64,000 nt of DNA from assembly GCA_019925105.1 (NCBI GenBank), contig JAHGAU010000003.1, positions 2,034,966 to 2,098,965 on the forward strand, in the 5' to 3' direction. The notes under the pieces were generated by a model, which was not told the origin of the DNA, searched no databases, and saw nothing but the letters and a program-made list of their open reading frames with translations. The position numbers and the translations under genes are program-made. This document shows, in pieces, positions 23,661 to 35,435 of the stretch; positions within the stretch are counted from its first letter, which is position 1, and each line of letters opens with the position of its first letter. Origin of the DNA: Niebla homalea (taxonomy: Eukaryota > Ascomycota > Lecanoromycetes > Lecanorales > Ramalinaceae).

Positions 23661-24601
23661 CCGACGTCCATAGACAGCACAGGATTTCAATGAATGAATC
23701 AGGCCTAATCCGAAGCTAGAACTCTTCGATCAACCTTGGGTGACTAGGTTTTCCCGTCACACCGAGCGCCTCTGCGAATCAATGCAAGTCTCTATAAACT
23801 GTAAAATGCACCTTCAATTCACCTATAGCCCTCTTCTTATCTCACACCGTAGTATCTAATGTAGTCAGATGACACGAAAATGGGAGAGTAGGACTGGGGT
23901 CCGGAACGAGTTTGAGAATAGGAGTTTGCCTCTGTATCCTTGTGCAGTGGAGGTACCGACCGGACAATTGTCATATTTACTCTTTAGGGGCGCAGCTGCC
24001 GTCCAAATTGACCAAATTTGCCACGGGTGATGTTTTGCTACACACAGACTACCAAGATTCCATTTCAAGGGTACTCAACAGTCTCAAGTCTCCACGTGTG
24101 CACTTCCGACGTGCCAGGACCTGCAACGTTGATTATTGTCACGCACCTGTTGTCCGGCTAGTCACCGTAGCCCTAGCAATCGGCGGGGCTAAGTATAACC
24201 AGTCAAGTGAGAGAAGGTGGGTCCGGGACAAATCCATGTTTCGCGCATCCTCGCGTGCAGTCCACGTGGGAGGTTTGCAGTCACATTGGCTCCGCTCATA
24301 CTCAACAGTTTCAACCGGGCTGATCTGCTACCCATCAGAATACTGGAGCAATATCTTTGGAGGCCTGTACGTACAATGTCCTACGTCTTTAATTAACCTT
24401 ATTGGAGAAATGCCGAGACTTAAGGATCCGCTAGTCCCTGTACGCCATACGTCAGCGTCCATGATTTGGGTTATTAAGATATGCTTCCACGGCGGAGTTC
24501 CTTCTTCCATACCAACTTCTAGTTGTCTCGACCATATTTTATCTGAACATAACATTGCTTGCGATCAAAACTCACAATCTGCTTGTTCAAGTCAAGTCGA
24601 T

Positions 24602-25400
24602 ATGGTCCAAAAAGACACCATCCAAGGCGTAGTGCCTCAGAATTGGAATCGTCTTATGATCCTGTAAGTCTCTAATGGGATGGCATACTCGATGTTAGAG
24701 ACTAAGGTGTTGATAGTATGAGGACCTACAAGGCAGACACTTTCGAAAAGATTGACGTCGAACTTATTGAAGCCATGTTCACCAGATTGAAATTCCCCGA
24801 TCGTTGGCAGGTACGTGGGGCAATTGTTCAGCGTGTGGGCAGAATTCTTCTAGGCCTACTTGATCTGACGGCATAGTGGCACCCTATCAAACGCGCCGAC
24901 GGGGCAGAAACCAACGTTATCGCCCTCGACACTGACACTCAAAGTCCGGGATGGGAGAATATACCTGGAACAACCACGAAAGCCAGGGTTACTATGATGG
25001 TCAGTGCTTATGAAGGAGGGTAAGTTTCAACATTCAGGGAAAGATTATAGCAGAATGTTCACTGATTTATCATTCATGTCCTTAAGCGCGCCTTCAGTTA
25101 ACGCCGTGCCTATCTTCATCACCCCGCACGCTATCGACAGTATCTTTGGGGACAACAAGATCTCTATCTTCAAGGTCAAAGTCGATGATCGATCCACCAA
25201 GAACGATGTGAAGGTTAGCGAAGGAATGGAAGATGGCTACAATGGTATAAGCTCCAGTTTTATCACACACAACCTGCGTCTTACCAAGTTCTGTGTAGTG
25301 CTTGAGGTTGCGTAAGATTCGGACGCCGCTTCCGCCTGGTCCTCGAGGTTTGAACTTCTCCACTGTCCAGCTTAACCTTCAGTCGATGGATGACAATTGA
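24602..25400 (+). CDS. Array gene F
   Basis: Exons 24602-24663, 24717-24810, 24877-25019 and 25141-25244 follow phases 2-0-2-1. The last exon is uncertain: splicing from GTATAA at 25245 to an acceptor at 25348 ends at 25400, while reading through ends at 25315. Exon 1 encodes MVQKDTIQGVVPQNWNRLMI, strikingly like exon 1 of gene E in its P-x-x-x-NRLxIL end. Exon 2 ends in KFPDRWQ, exon 3 contains NVIALDTDT, and exon 4 encodes KISIFKVKVDDRS and ends EGMEDGYNG. No lesion is seen. A long open frame (23912-24667) runs through exon 1 but shows no domain. Unknown function. Confidence 0.65.
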
Positions 25401-26469
25401 TGAGAGGCGATCAGGAAAGAAATACGAAATGTCATGATTCTCTTGCTGCGTCTACAACCAGCGCGGTGACCCAACCTTCTAGTATAGCAGCTAGAACTAA
25501 TCAATGGCTTTTCCCTGACTTTAAATTACTCCGTATCACAGTAACTTTGACACATGTCCCTGCGAAAATGCATGCCCTATACTGAATCTTCAAAAAAGGC
25601 TGTCAAAGAAGGGGTGGAAAGACGACGCCATACTTGAGTCTGCCTCATCTAGAGATGGCCTGCGTGGATCCTTCTACGATCCAGGTCTACGATACAGTGA
25701 CCGGGCTGGGCTATCAGATGACTTCTGGTGCGAGACCGGAACTATGGAGTTTAATCGAGAGCACGATTTAATGGCATGTGGTCATCACATGTGTACCACA
25801 ATACTGGCATGAGTGTCCATGGATTAGCGGTCAGAATAGACTGAACGAAGAGTCTCAACTGGGCTTGTTTCAACTATACTTGCGTTTTAACTGTAAAGGA
25901 AATCAATTGTGTCATGCAAGGTAGCATTTTCGGGTCAGGAGACTTTCTGCATCTCATGAAACGAGAAGCCCATTTGTTGTATACGTCAGCTCGGTCTTTG
26001 CTAACATTTGCAAAATAAAAGAATGTTATAGGCTTATGATACTTGGAGACACAAGCCGCCCACATTCAGCTCTCTTTCTGACGTTTTTCATTGGTTTCCC
26101 TTGACGGAGAATCAGAGTAGGTCAAGAGACTCTATCTGACGCTGTTATTGAAACTGAAAAAGCTAGTGCATCACGTGAAATGAGATACCCAATCGAGAGG
26201 AGCCTGCGTGTTACACCAGACTGTTTCTAAATAGCCGACTTCATCGTACAGGACGGGGCCTTAGGATCAGCAGATCTCCATATGAAACAAATTCTCCCGT
26301 GCGTCTCAGACGTCAGATGATGCAATCTCATGCTCCACTGCAGCTGTACGGCGTGTCGGGTTGAAGAGACTCAGAGGCTGGAGTATATAAAGCCCACGAT
26401 TGCTGGCTTATGATGAGTTCTCTCAATACTTCTTAACAGTCGTAAAGATAGCCTAGAAGTCCAAGCACT

Positions 26470-26553
26470 ACGATTTTGTGCAAACGATTTTGTGCAAACG
26501 ATTTTGTGCAAACGATTTTGTGCAAACGATTTTGTGCAAACGATTTTGTGCAA
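26470..26553 (+). repeat. 14-bp minisatellite before array gene G
   Basis: Six perfect tandem copies of ACGATTTTGTGCAA. The array ends 36 bp before the start codon of array gene G, so it lies in its promoter or 5' leader. No other copy of the repeat is seen in the window. Confidence 0.95.
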
Positions 26554-26589
26554 AGTGCGTGCCGTGAACACCTAGGTCTTCTCGGTAGG

Positions 26590-27271
26590 ATGCCAAAAAT
26601 ATATGCCAGCAGGACAGAAGAACTTGAGAGCACCAAGGACACTCTCATTATTCGGTAGAACCGCTTATGCTTACTTCATCCCCAAGCCTGACGTACTCAA
26701 AACTTCTTAGGATTAGGCCAAGGCTCTTAGGCCAATTTCCGAATGTCGCAAAGATGTTGGATGAAAGCGAGATACCGCGGGGCTGGCTGGTGAGTCAGAA
26801 TTGCGCATCTAAGCTCGCATGATTTATGCTTTCAGTGTCACGAGCGCGTGAAGACATCTAATTTCTCTTATGTACACTGCAGTTAGTACCTAGGCTCCTG
26901 GAATCTGGCAGCACGAGCATGAACCAGAACCAGAACTTCTATGTACTTTCGTGCCACAAGATCGACACTGAGTGGCTTAAGTTCGATTGGATAAACAGGG
27001 CCGAGAATCTAGTCGAGGCGACAGCACAAAACCTGAGATCATACGATAAGTAAGTGTTTTCTCTAGTCTATGAGTATAGCGGTCGAAGACTCATGACCTA
27101 CAAAGCGAGCAGATTGGGGAGGTAGACTGCACCATTTACGGAGTTGGATACTTCTACATCACCGATGAGGACGATGGCAAGGGTCTCAATGGTTAGTCTT
27201 GCCTCGACAACTCATTACATTGTGGAGAGAAACTGACATCCAGATCAGCCATCAAGAAGGCATACAAATAA
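26590..27271 (+). CDS. Array gene G
   Basis: Exons 26590-26654, 26711-26789, 26883-27049, 27106-27191 and 27249-27271 give 139 residues with phases 2-0-2-1. Exon 1 encodes MPKIYASRTEELESTKDTLI and is 65 nt, the same as in gene E. Exon 2 ends IPRGWL, close to DRWQ in F and WFWN in E. Exon 3 contains NQNFYVLSCHKID. Exon 4 encodes IGEVDCTIYG and ends TDEDDGKGLN, and exon 5 adds only AIKKAYK. All acceptors and donors are canonical. It is intact and is the most diverged member at the NAFI position. Unknown function; no secretion signal. Confidence 0.65.
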
Positions 27272-28114
27272 AGTGCACATGGGATCTGGGCTCTCGACAT
27301 GGGTCTGTTAGGACGGTATCTCAAGTGACAAACACGTGGCTGATTCGATAGAAATTGTCTACTATTCAGGGGAGGCCTGTCTAGCTTGCGTATCTATTCA
27401 TATAGCTCTCACTACAGATATGCAAGTTAAAACAAATACTCATTGATGTCTCTCGCCACAGATGTGCCTTTATTTTACACGCTACTGAATGGTGCGGATC
27501 GACCATATTATAGGTGATGTTTAAGTCGTTGGAACTGTATGTATATCTTGGTGACTCGCATACCACAGCGTGGTATTAACCCCGATCAAGTTCCAGTTAA
27601 GGTAACATAAATGATCTGGCGAAGGGAAAACGGGAGCACGGGAGGTTACATTCAACGGATCGTCAGAGCCGTTATCCACATAGAATCTGTGATTTATTCT
27701 TCGGTTTCGTGTCTGTGTGAACATTAGTGAGCGTAGTACTTCTTTTGAAAACGGTGAAACAGACCAGAGTGGCGAAGAAGACGGGCAGGCATTGGCGCTT
27801 AAATCTCAGGAAGTATTAGACTTGCCCGTCCTTACAGGGCAGGGCCATGGAGCGCCCTAGACTCCATGTGGCGCACGCCTTTTGGCAAGTTGTTCTTTTC
27901 GTGTTTCGGCAGACGCTGTCGTACAGCAAGGAGTGGCGAAAGAGGAAGCAAAGTATGGAGGGGCAAACAAAAGCACGATACATAAAGCCATGAAACTCCT
28001 CAGAAGTAGAGCTTTTCGAGCACAGTCTGAATCGTAGAAAGGTACCCTCTTCTCTTATACCTATTTTCATAGTTTCTGAACGCTTAACCAGTCGGAGTCT
28101 GAAGCTTATTCAAT

Positions 28115-28866
28115 ATGGGGGATCTCAACAGTGACTTACAGCACTGGGCGCCCAGGACGCCCAACCGTCTTTACATCTTGTAGGCACCTCCTGGCAGAAC
28201 TTGTATCTTATTGACATGTCAGCTAAGCTCTGAAAAGCTTGAAGCCTACTGATAAAAGGAATCCTTTGGTCAAGGGTGATTGCGATCGTGTGTTCAGGTC
28301 TTTTGGAATTTGCAAAGAGAAGTGGTTCTGGAATGTAAGTCGCGCTTGTTTTCGGAGTATAGCCTTTGAATCCTGTTTCAGTCATAAAATCCGGGAATTT
28401 TGCTTGTGAGATGCGACTTACATCTATCCGCAGACGGAGAAGATCATTCTTTCGAAGCGTGGCGCAGCCAGCAAAGAGCTATTCAACGTCGCCTCAATCT
28501 TAGTCGACTGTAGCGGCAATGTGCAGTATCCTTGGATGGAGGGTTTTCGGCATACTACCATAGGCAAGGTCGAAGCGACGCAAATTCTATTTGAAGGGTT
28601 CCAGGAGTAAGAACTATCATAGGATCCAGCAAGGTTGCTCAAAGTTGACGTGATTTCTAGTCCTGAGGGCAGGATCGGAGAAGTCAAGTGCGAGGATTCG
28701 GCAACTGTCTTTAACATGCTGATCAAAGATGGGTTGGACGAAGAAGGCTACCAAGGTCAGGAAACAAGTGTAGCGGGTCTAGCCGGATGCGTTGCTAAAT
28801 TTTCGAATAGTCTTTGATACCCACACAGGGCCAAGAGCTCCCGATCACCATTGGGGCCCTGTGTAG
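28115..28866 (+). CDS. Array gene E
   Basis: Exons 28115-28179, 28238-28334, 28434-28606, 28661-28755 and 28829-28866 give 155 residues, phases 2-0-2-1. Exon 1 encodes a start ending in RTPNRLYIL. Exon 2 ends KEKWFWN. Exon 3 begins TEKIILSKRGA and holds FNVASILVDC, the NAFIID counterpart. Exon 4 encodes RIGEVKCED, then IKDGLDEEGYQ, with the last intron cutting the codon after the motif as in every other copy. Introns are 54-99 nt. No lesion is visible. It pairs by sequence most clearly with F in exon 1 and with G in exon 4. Confidence 0.65.
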
Positions 28867-30133
28867 AGCGGGCATATTTGCGAATGACCATTGAAAATTT
28901 TGGAGATGTCTGCCTGCATAATATGGTCAATGAATGAGATGAAAGAGTTGGTGCTAGGCTCAAGAGGAAAGATCGCTTTGTCACGGATACTTACATGGCA
29001 TGTCAAAAAGATGTTATAGCAAGTTCAATGTCTGCTGATCTTAGAACACATTCATGCAATCATTTCACCGATTTTTGCGCCTGAGAAGAGCTTGTTGTCA
29101 GCGGGAATATAATTTTGATTGGAAGAGTAATGCGTGGTACATTTCGCCAGCTTTTCGTTGAGATCCATTGGTGAGTGGTTTCACTTTGCATGGCGTCACG
29201 CGGTAGTCGGCGTTTGGGTATTATGTTCCACAATAACGAATCGAGTGATAATGTACCCTCACTTTTTTACATTTTTTGGAAAGTTAGTGACTATACTAAT
29301 CCTTTTGTGATGCCTGGGAGTAGCACAAGTGGGAGTCTTGAGGTTAGAGACTGTGAATAAAAGAGTTGTCGAGTCATTGTTAAAGCGTCTGGCACTTTTT
29401 CGAAGCTGCTATTGGGCGTAACAGGAGGTTTAACGTGAAGGAGAAGACTCCCTGCCAGGAGGCATTCGTGAACCAAGGCCGCGAAATGCACCGTTTCAAA
29501 ATTTACGCTCCGCGCTAGACAATGCTTCTCTTCACTCTACGTCGCTTGAATTAGCTGCACCGTCACTCGTTACAACCATTAGACGACTGTGGGAGAAGCA
29601 TTTGAAGTCGGAACTTGTGTCATCATGGCAGCCGGTGTGTTGCGGCAGAGAGTGCGGGCAAGGAGTATAACATGGAGGTACATCTGGTACCAGCTCGGGT
29701 ATATCATGCAGAATAATTGCACCCACATTCTGTGTTACACATCATATCTCTGTGGAATAATGCCGTAGAAGGGAAAGTGTCAGACGCCAGCACTACAACA
29801 TAGAAGACTTATTTCCGTTTCCAGTGACGCGGGTTCCACCCTTTCACAAAGCCGACTGAGATATAGAAGAAGAGAAGCCGAAACCCTAAGCCTGCTAAGT
29901 GGTAGAACAAAACAACATGGTACCTTGGGACGTCGTCAATGACCTATCCCTGGAGACACCTGCAGGACCATCACGCGCGATGACATAAACGTTTCGATTT
30001 AATGGGTTAATGGAAGGCTAAAGGAGAAATGGATACTTAAGAAGCAAAAGCCCACAGCTCGAGCTCTCTTCCCACAATCAAAGCATCCCCTATTCTTAGA
30101 CACAAGCTCACGGACAACAGTTAATAACCAATC
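28867..30133. other. Gap in the array, no intact gene
   Basis: Short ORFs only. At 29190-29225 a frame MASRGSRRLGIM followed by GT in phase 2 recalls an array exon 1, but no matching exon 2 follows. The motif CTGGAGACACCTGCAG lies at 29950-29965, about 170 bp before array copy D. Confidence 0.35.
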
Positions 30134-30804
30134 ATGGCTACCGCCTACCGACACGGGGTGCAGGAAAAGGAGCGCCAACTCGTTGCTGCATAAGACTTAT
30201 ACACGCGATCAATCCACTGCTAGAAGCTAACGTTCTATTTAAGGGCAAGCCAATCGGACAAGACCTCATGGCGATTTGCCGAGATGCGAGAGCTGCCTTT
30301 GGTACATGTCGTCAATACACTGCACATAATATGTGAGAGTGAGGACGTAAGTGTATTGCGGTCCGCGACGTTTTATCGATGATTTCATCGCTTGTCAGAG
30401 TTCCTGGAACTCATCAACGACCATCGTTGAGCCATCATTACAGCAGACCCTGAACGAATAAATCTCACGACCAGGAGTAATGAAGATAGTACAGTCAAGC
30501 CAACCAACGCTTTTATCTTGGATGTGATTGTGCAGTCCGTACGAGGTCTTGCGCTCCAAGAGGTACAAAATCTGCTGAATATAAATACGGACGTGGGGTA
30601 GGCTCTTGCTTATCGATGTGGTCCATAATCGATGACTAGAATTCGATGGAAAGCCCATATGCTCGCCTTCATATTGACGACAGCCAATCTCTTAATATGA
30701 TGGTTGACGATGCCATCGATGCCCGCGGCTTGAGTATTGCTGCCCCTGCAGCGCTATCCATGCTATGTCTAACTAATTGTTCTCTAGGGGTCAGACCTTG
30801 TGAG
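30134..30804 (+). pseudogene. Array copy D, broken
   Basis: Inferred exons are 30134-30189, 30244-30346, about 30444-30597, 30654-30733 and 30788-30804. Exon 1 is 56 nt as in A and B and encodes MATAYRHGVQEKERQLVAA, but the expected intron donor reads ATAAGA instead of GTAAGA at 30190, a G-to-A change. Exon 2 ends in HIICESED. At the start of exon 3 one base is missing relative to A and B, so the frame into DPERINL is lost. Exon 3 then has KPTNAFILDV and exon 4 has LHIDDSQS and DAIDARGLS. The two lesions together make a functional product unlikely. Confidence 0.6.
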
Positions 30805-31578
30805 GATTAGGCGATGGGAAGACCTCTTTCGACCCATTTTTTTCGTATCCTCAACTGCTTCGTTTGAATCAGGCCACTTCGCAATATCAGTCAAAAGTGA
30901 GGACTTGATCGCGGCGATCAATCGAAAGCAAACGCCAATAGTAACATTACGGTGTCTATAGATAGGATGGAGAGCCCTTTATGCAAACTTTTCAAGTACA
31001 TCATCCGTATGTTGATTCGATTATTGTAAAACTCGCAGTCAACATAGAAATTAAGTTTCCGTTGATTTGCCAATTGACAAGCTGATTTTGATTATTATGA
31101 GGTCGCTCAGTTGAGAAGGTCCTTTGCATTTCCTGTCCTGCTTCGCATAATGGCCTCCGAGCCCACTCGATATGAAGGGCGTAAATGGTAATCATTCGCT
31201 ACTTAACACGAGTCTCTGGATAGACACATCATTACATTGGTTGCTGACTTTATCCTGTCCAATGCTTCGGGAGCAAGACTAACCGAGCAGCGTAATTCGC
31301 GGACTCACTTACCAGTAAGCGCCGAAAATCGCACGTGAGGTATCAGCTGCGGCGTACCGAGTTGCGAAGCGCACACTACTGTATTTCGAAACGTTTCAGC
31401 ATCTTCCACGTGGTAATACTGGCAAAACCTTGCCTGAAAATGACGTGAGCTCTTATCATCCCTTGTCACATGCGGGGTGGAGATTGGGCGACTGATCTCT
31501 AAAGTCAAACTTCACTAAATTTACGCGCTTTCTCGATGTTCGCTTAGCTGTTCCAACGAATAGGCGGGCGACATAGTA

Positions 31579-31773
31579 ATGATGGGTCTGCTGAGGGGGT
31601 GTTTTAGCCAGGAGACACTACGTGGTGGGACGCCGCAGCTTCACGTCGCATATCATGCCCGCAGAGTTTCACGATATGGCGTAAATTACGGTGTACTTTT
31701 TCATGTTAAAGGAGGAGCAGTAATTGATTCTGAAGGAGCAAACATGCAGCTCAGTATCCTGATTTCATTCTAA
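31579..31773 (+). pseudogene. Array exon-4 relic K
   Basis: The frame GVLFHVKGGAVIDSEGANM matches the exon-4 end of the array (strand, then ID-E-G) and pairs closely with the minus-strand relic near 36.6 kb (LLHIKGSAAIDQLHFANI). No complete set of upstream exons was found, so it is likely a truncated copy just before gene A. Confidence 0.35.
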
Positions 31774-31816
31774 TATGTCCTTGAGCACTAGCTCAGATAA
31801 CACTTCTTATCGAATA

Positions 31817-32527
31817 ATGGCGGTCAGGTATGAAACGATCGTAGACGTTGGATATCGCCGGCTTGTTGTTGTGTGAGCCCAGTGTCATGGAAAGAGTGCT
31901 GATTTCGTGAGGGGCCTAATAATCTTAAAACAGAGGCAAACCGAAAAGCGGCAATCCTGGTGAGGTTTATGCGGACGTGGAGGATCGATTCGGGGCATGG
32001 TTCAGTAATAAGGTTCGAGTGGCGATTCCATGTGAAAGTGCACGCGTAAGCAGAAAATAACCCCATTTCCTGACAATCCTGAGCTGCCCACCTAGGATGA
32101 TTAAACTGAATCAATTTGGCAGGGCTCCCCCGAACAAATCCAGCTCAACAGCAACCACGGCTCGGACGATCGTCGACCAACCAACGCCTTCATCATAGAC
32201 GTGCTGAACGGCGTGGGACTGAACGTCGATAATGTAATCAAGATTCTCATCGAGAGCAAAAGAGAGTTGTAAGTTTCCTCAAATATCCAATCTCTGCATC
32301 AGTAGCTGATTAATTCGCATGCTTTAAGCCCTGATTTTGCCGACCTACGTATAATCGATTGTCGTCAGGGTGGCGCCAAAATCACACATGCCATCGATAA
32401 CAATGGGTTTCTGAGTACTGCAGCCTTTACCAATTTGCTCGTCATATTCGACTGATGATTACCAGGTGTGTCGGCTTACAGTCAACAAACAGCGGTAAAA
32501 ACACTTGACCCTGAACACCCCTCCTAG
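31817..32527 (+). CDS. Array gene A
   Basis: Exons 31817-31872, 31934-32045, 32123-32268, 32329-32414 and 32466-32527 give 153 residues, phases 2-0-2-1. Exon 1 encodes MAVRYETIVDVGYRRLVVV. Exon 2 encodes DRFGAWFSNKVRVAIPC. Exon 3 begins GSPEQIQLNSN and holds RPTNAFIIDV followed by a helix (VDNVIKILIESKRE). Exon 4 encodes LRIIDCRQGGAKITHAIDNN, then GFLS across the last intron. Exon lengths 1, 2 and 4 (56, 112, 86 nt) equal those of gene B exactly, so A and B are the closest pair. Intact. The strand-strand-helix-strand order in exons 3-4 suggests a compact alpha/beta domain, an inference. Confidence 0.68.
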
Positions 32528-33806
32528 CTTTCACTGGAGATACCTCCAGTGTTCGCGCACAATGGAGTGCGCCACAAAAGATGACGTAGAGGCCGCTGTT
32601 CGCTGCACCAAAGACTATTGAGATAGATCAAGAGACCGCTAGATAGTTCAGATTGTAACCCTAGCGACTGTCTGTTTATCCAAATCTCCATAGTTGAAAG
32701 TGACCGCTCGTTTATATCTTATGGCTTTTTCTCAAGCTGTGCATAATTAAGTAGTCACGGCATTTTGCAGCTCAATTCAGCTATCATAGCCATCAAAAAG
32801 CATCCTAGCAGTTCTCGATTGTCGCAAAGCATCAAGACGTGTCGGGTTAGGACGTGCCAATAGTGATACGTATTATCGTTGATTGCTGAGTCGTATCAGA
32901 GAAATCCTTAGATTGAGTGGATGACCAAGATTGCGTTTGCGGAAGTAATATATGTGTGAATCGATCCAAGAACCCTGCGCATTGGTCAGTAGATCCGCTG
33001 TCCGTTTAGTAAAGCGTCTACATAGCAGATCTTGTTTCCAAGCTAAACGTTCATTCCTCACAGGCGTTCTTCAGAACAAATCTTGCTGGTGGATGTAAGG
33101 TTCTATCCTGCACTCACTCTCGAGCTTTACGTGTTAGGTGACTTGCCTATTTAATGCCGCTCTCAAGAAATGGCCATCAAGTATTATCTTGAGTATGTGT
33201 GTAAAGCTCCCGCAAAGAATCTGCGGCGGCGCGATTTGTCGCAGTACATGTACGACTACGTCCGATACCGTCCTGAACTTTGACCTCAGACATGTTTTAT
33301 GTTTCGCAGGGAATGGGGGGGGCCCGGTGTGAATGCGGATGCTTTTACACAGAGTTTTCCAAACCGGTACTTAAGGCTTCGAGATGGCGCCTCATTGGCT
33401 TGAGAAGTCGTATCATTTCTTATTGCGTCGCCATGGCTTTTGAGTACGAAACAAGGAAGCAGTAACTTCACTTCTAGTAATGTGAGATCCTGACGTATCT
33501 GCAACCCTGCAGCGTGAATTGTTTCAAGGCTGCATGTGAAGTCCTTGTAGACAGGTAAGTGGCTCCTTGAGCTGTACGACAACTTACTGCAACTTCGCAG
33601 CCCTTAATATTTAAAAAACCTTTGCAAGCCTCAAAGCCAATTTTTGAGCTTCCAAACTTTCCGTTACCGATAGAGGGCTGGAAAAAGATACTGAAAAAGC
33701 GAAGCCTGCTGCCTGAATTGTATTAGTGACCGTTTTCATTCTTCAAAACCGATTTTAAAGTTTTTCATGCCTTTTAAAACCCAGAAATACCAGCTCGCAT
33801 CCCTCT
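32528..33806. other. Gap between array genes A and B
   Basis: An imperfect palindrome (CACTGGAGATACCTCCAGTG, 32532-32551) directly follows gene A. Around 33064-33100 a frame RSSEQILLVD recalls exon 3 of A but leads nowhere, so a decayed copy is possible. Otherwise nothing is recognised. Confidence 0.35.
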
Positions 33807-34548
33807 ATGGCAAACGGTCACCACTATGTTGTGCCGAAAAAACACCGCCGGCTGATTATTGTGTAAGGCGCATCCTTGAAAGTTTGCTTCTCAGGCAGTC
33901 ATACTAAGATAGGACTTCAGGGGCCGGGCGCATGGGAAAGACGCGAAGAACGTGCCTAAGAGCGCGGAACGTATTTTTGGTCCATGGATTGTTAATCATG
34001 ATAGCCTAGGGATCAGATGTGGCGGTGAGGTGGTAAGTAAGACCCAAGCTCAAAAGGCTTGTCCCAATGGCACTACTTATTGTTGCCAGCTCCGTCGCTT
34101 TTCGTACTATGCTGAGCCTTTGTAATAGGGACACCCCGACCAGATTGTGCTAAGGACTGGGGGCGGAGGCAAAAACGATAAACGAATGCTGAACAACGCT
34201 TTCATTGTGGAGGTGGCCCAAGACGCCGGGTTGGAAGTCGAAGAAGCAATAGACAGGATCAGGTCGCGCATGAGTGAATGGTGAGGCCTGGGTTAGCTCC
34301 ATCACTTCTGCAGCGACTCTGACTGGATTTTAGTGAGCTGTACAACGGATTGCTTATTGTTGACTGCCGCAAGAAGGAACATATAGTTTGCAACAGCATC
34401 GATGATAACGGATTCTTGAGTATGAATTCGCCAAAGCCCTTTTTGTTTCGCAGCTAAATGATCGTCAATGATTGGTGAAGCCGAACACAGGATAGGTGCC
34501 AAACATGATGGCCATACTAATGACAGCTTGGTGCATCATACTGGATAG
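33807..34548 (+). CDS. Array gene B
   Basis: Exons 33807-33862, 33921-34032, 34129-34280 and 34334-34419 keep phases 2-0-2-1. The fifth exon is uncertain: a likely acceptor at 34480 gives an end at 34548, but earlier stops are possible. Exon 1 encodes MANGHHYVVPKKHRRLIIV. Exon 2 holds ERIFGPWI and LGIRCGGEV. Exon 3 begins GHPDQIVLRTGGGG and holds NNAFIVEV with a helix (VEEAIDRIRSRMSE). Exon 4 encodes LLIVDCRKKEHIVCNSIDDN, then GFLS. Lengths of exons 1, 2 and 4 equal those of gene A, while the DNA between them is unalignable by eye. No lesion seen. Confidence 0.65.
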
Positions 34549-34559
34549 TCAAGACAGTT

Positions 34560-35340
34560 GCAAGTGAGGGGCTGACTATACTGATTGACGGCAAGGCAAT
34601 CTGTCCCGTACAGGTGTCGGTAATGTGTCCACTCATACACAAAGCGTGTATTTGTTAATGTAAATCATGGACTTCACTTTCTGGGCCACTGTGCTTGAAA
34701 GTCCAGTGGATTGTCTATTATCGCACCAACCAGGACCTGCCCACACTTTAAGACCTGCTTGCCTCGTCAGAAGCAGAAAAAGTTGCAATTCCACCAAGAT
34801 CACCACCTTTCTTACCTTTCACTTGATCCAGATCCGGCCAACTGAGGAAGCTGAAAGTCGCTACCTTTGACTGGAATTACAAAATTGACATCAAGGTCCC
34901 TGTCGCAGAGAATATATTTGGTGTGGGACAAGTAGTCCGGCGTAGCCTACGTTGCAGTTGTGTTTGCTCCTTCAGAGATTGGGACGACGCGTTTTCAACA
35001 CAATGTTGGAAGTTGCCTATGGTTGGAAAATTGCGTAACAGAACGTCCCAGCCGCTGAACAGCAAACAAAGTATGAATAGCTTCACTTGCACCGACCCAA
35101 GGACCTTAATCTTAATATTGTGTAACTTACCTGATTCAAGGCTGCACGTGAGAACTTGAAAGACCTGCGATTGGATCTACGGACGCGCGCTCCGGTGTCG
35201 GAGCCCCTGCATTCCAAACAAGATGGTAGCAGCTTCCCTTATAATGACTATACACACGAGACAATGCGTTTTGAAGAAAGTCATATCAAGAATAGAGCCG
35301 GCAGTTGCAGCTTGCTTTCTTGATCATCCAAAGGCTTTCT
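34560..35340. other. Gap with a coding-like block, unresolved
   Basis: A continuous frame at about 34851-35065 reads LKVATFDWNYKIDIKVPVAE and onward, and a second open block (35145-35322) follows a plausible GTATGA...TTCAAG intron, but the frames do not join without a stop. It may be part of another small gene or a relic. No family recognised. Confidence 0.25.
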
Positions 35341-35435
35341 CTGAGTTAGACTGGTTCACAATTCTTTCACTGGCTTGATCCGTTCTCAAGAATGATTGCC
35401 ATTATTCGCACGTGATTCGCTCAGCCAAAGACAGA

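Noticed and set aside
23912..24667. 251-codon open frame on the plus strand
   Set aside because: No domain, signal peptide or conserved block; its end overlaps exon 1 of array gene F in the same frame, which explains only the last 20 codons. Treated as chance.
26470..26553. CRISPR-like array
   Set aside because: Contiguous 14-bp repeats with no spacers in a eukaryotic genome: a minisatellite.
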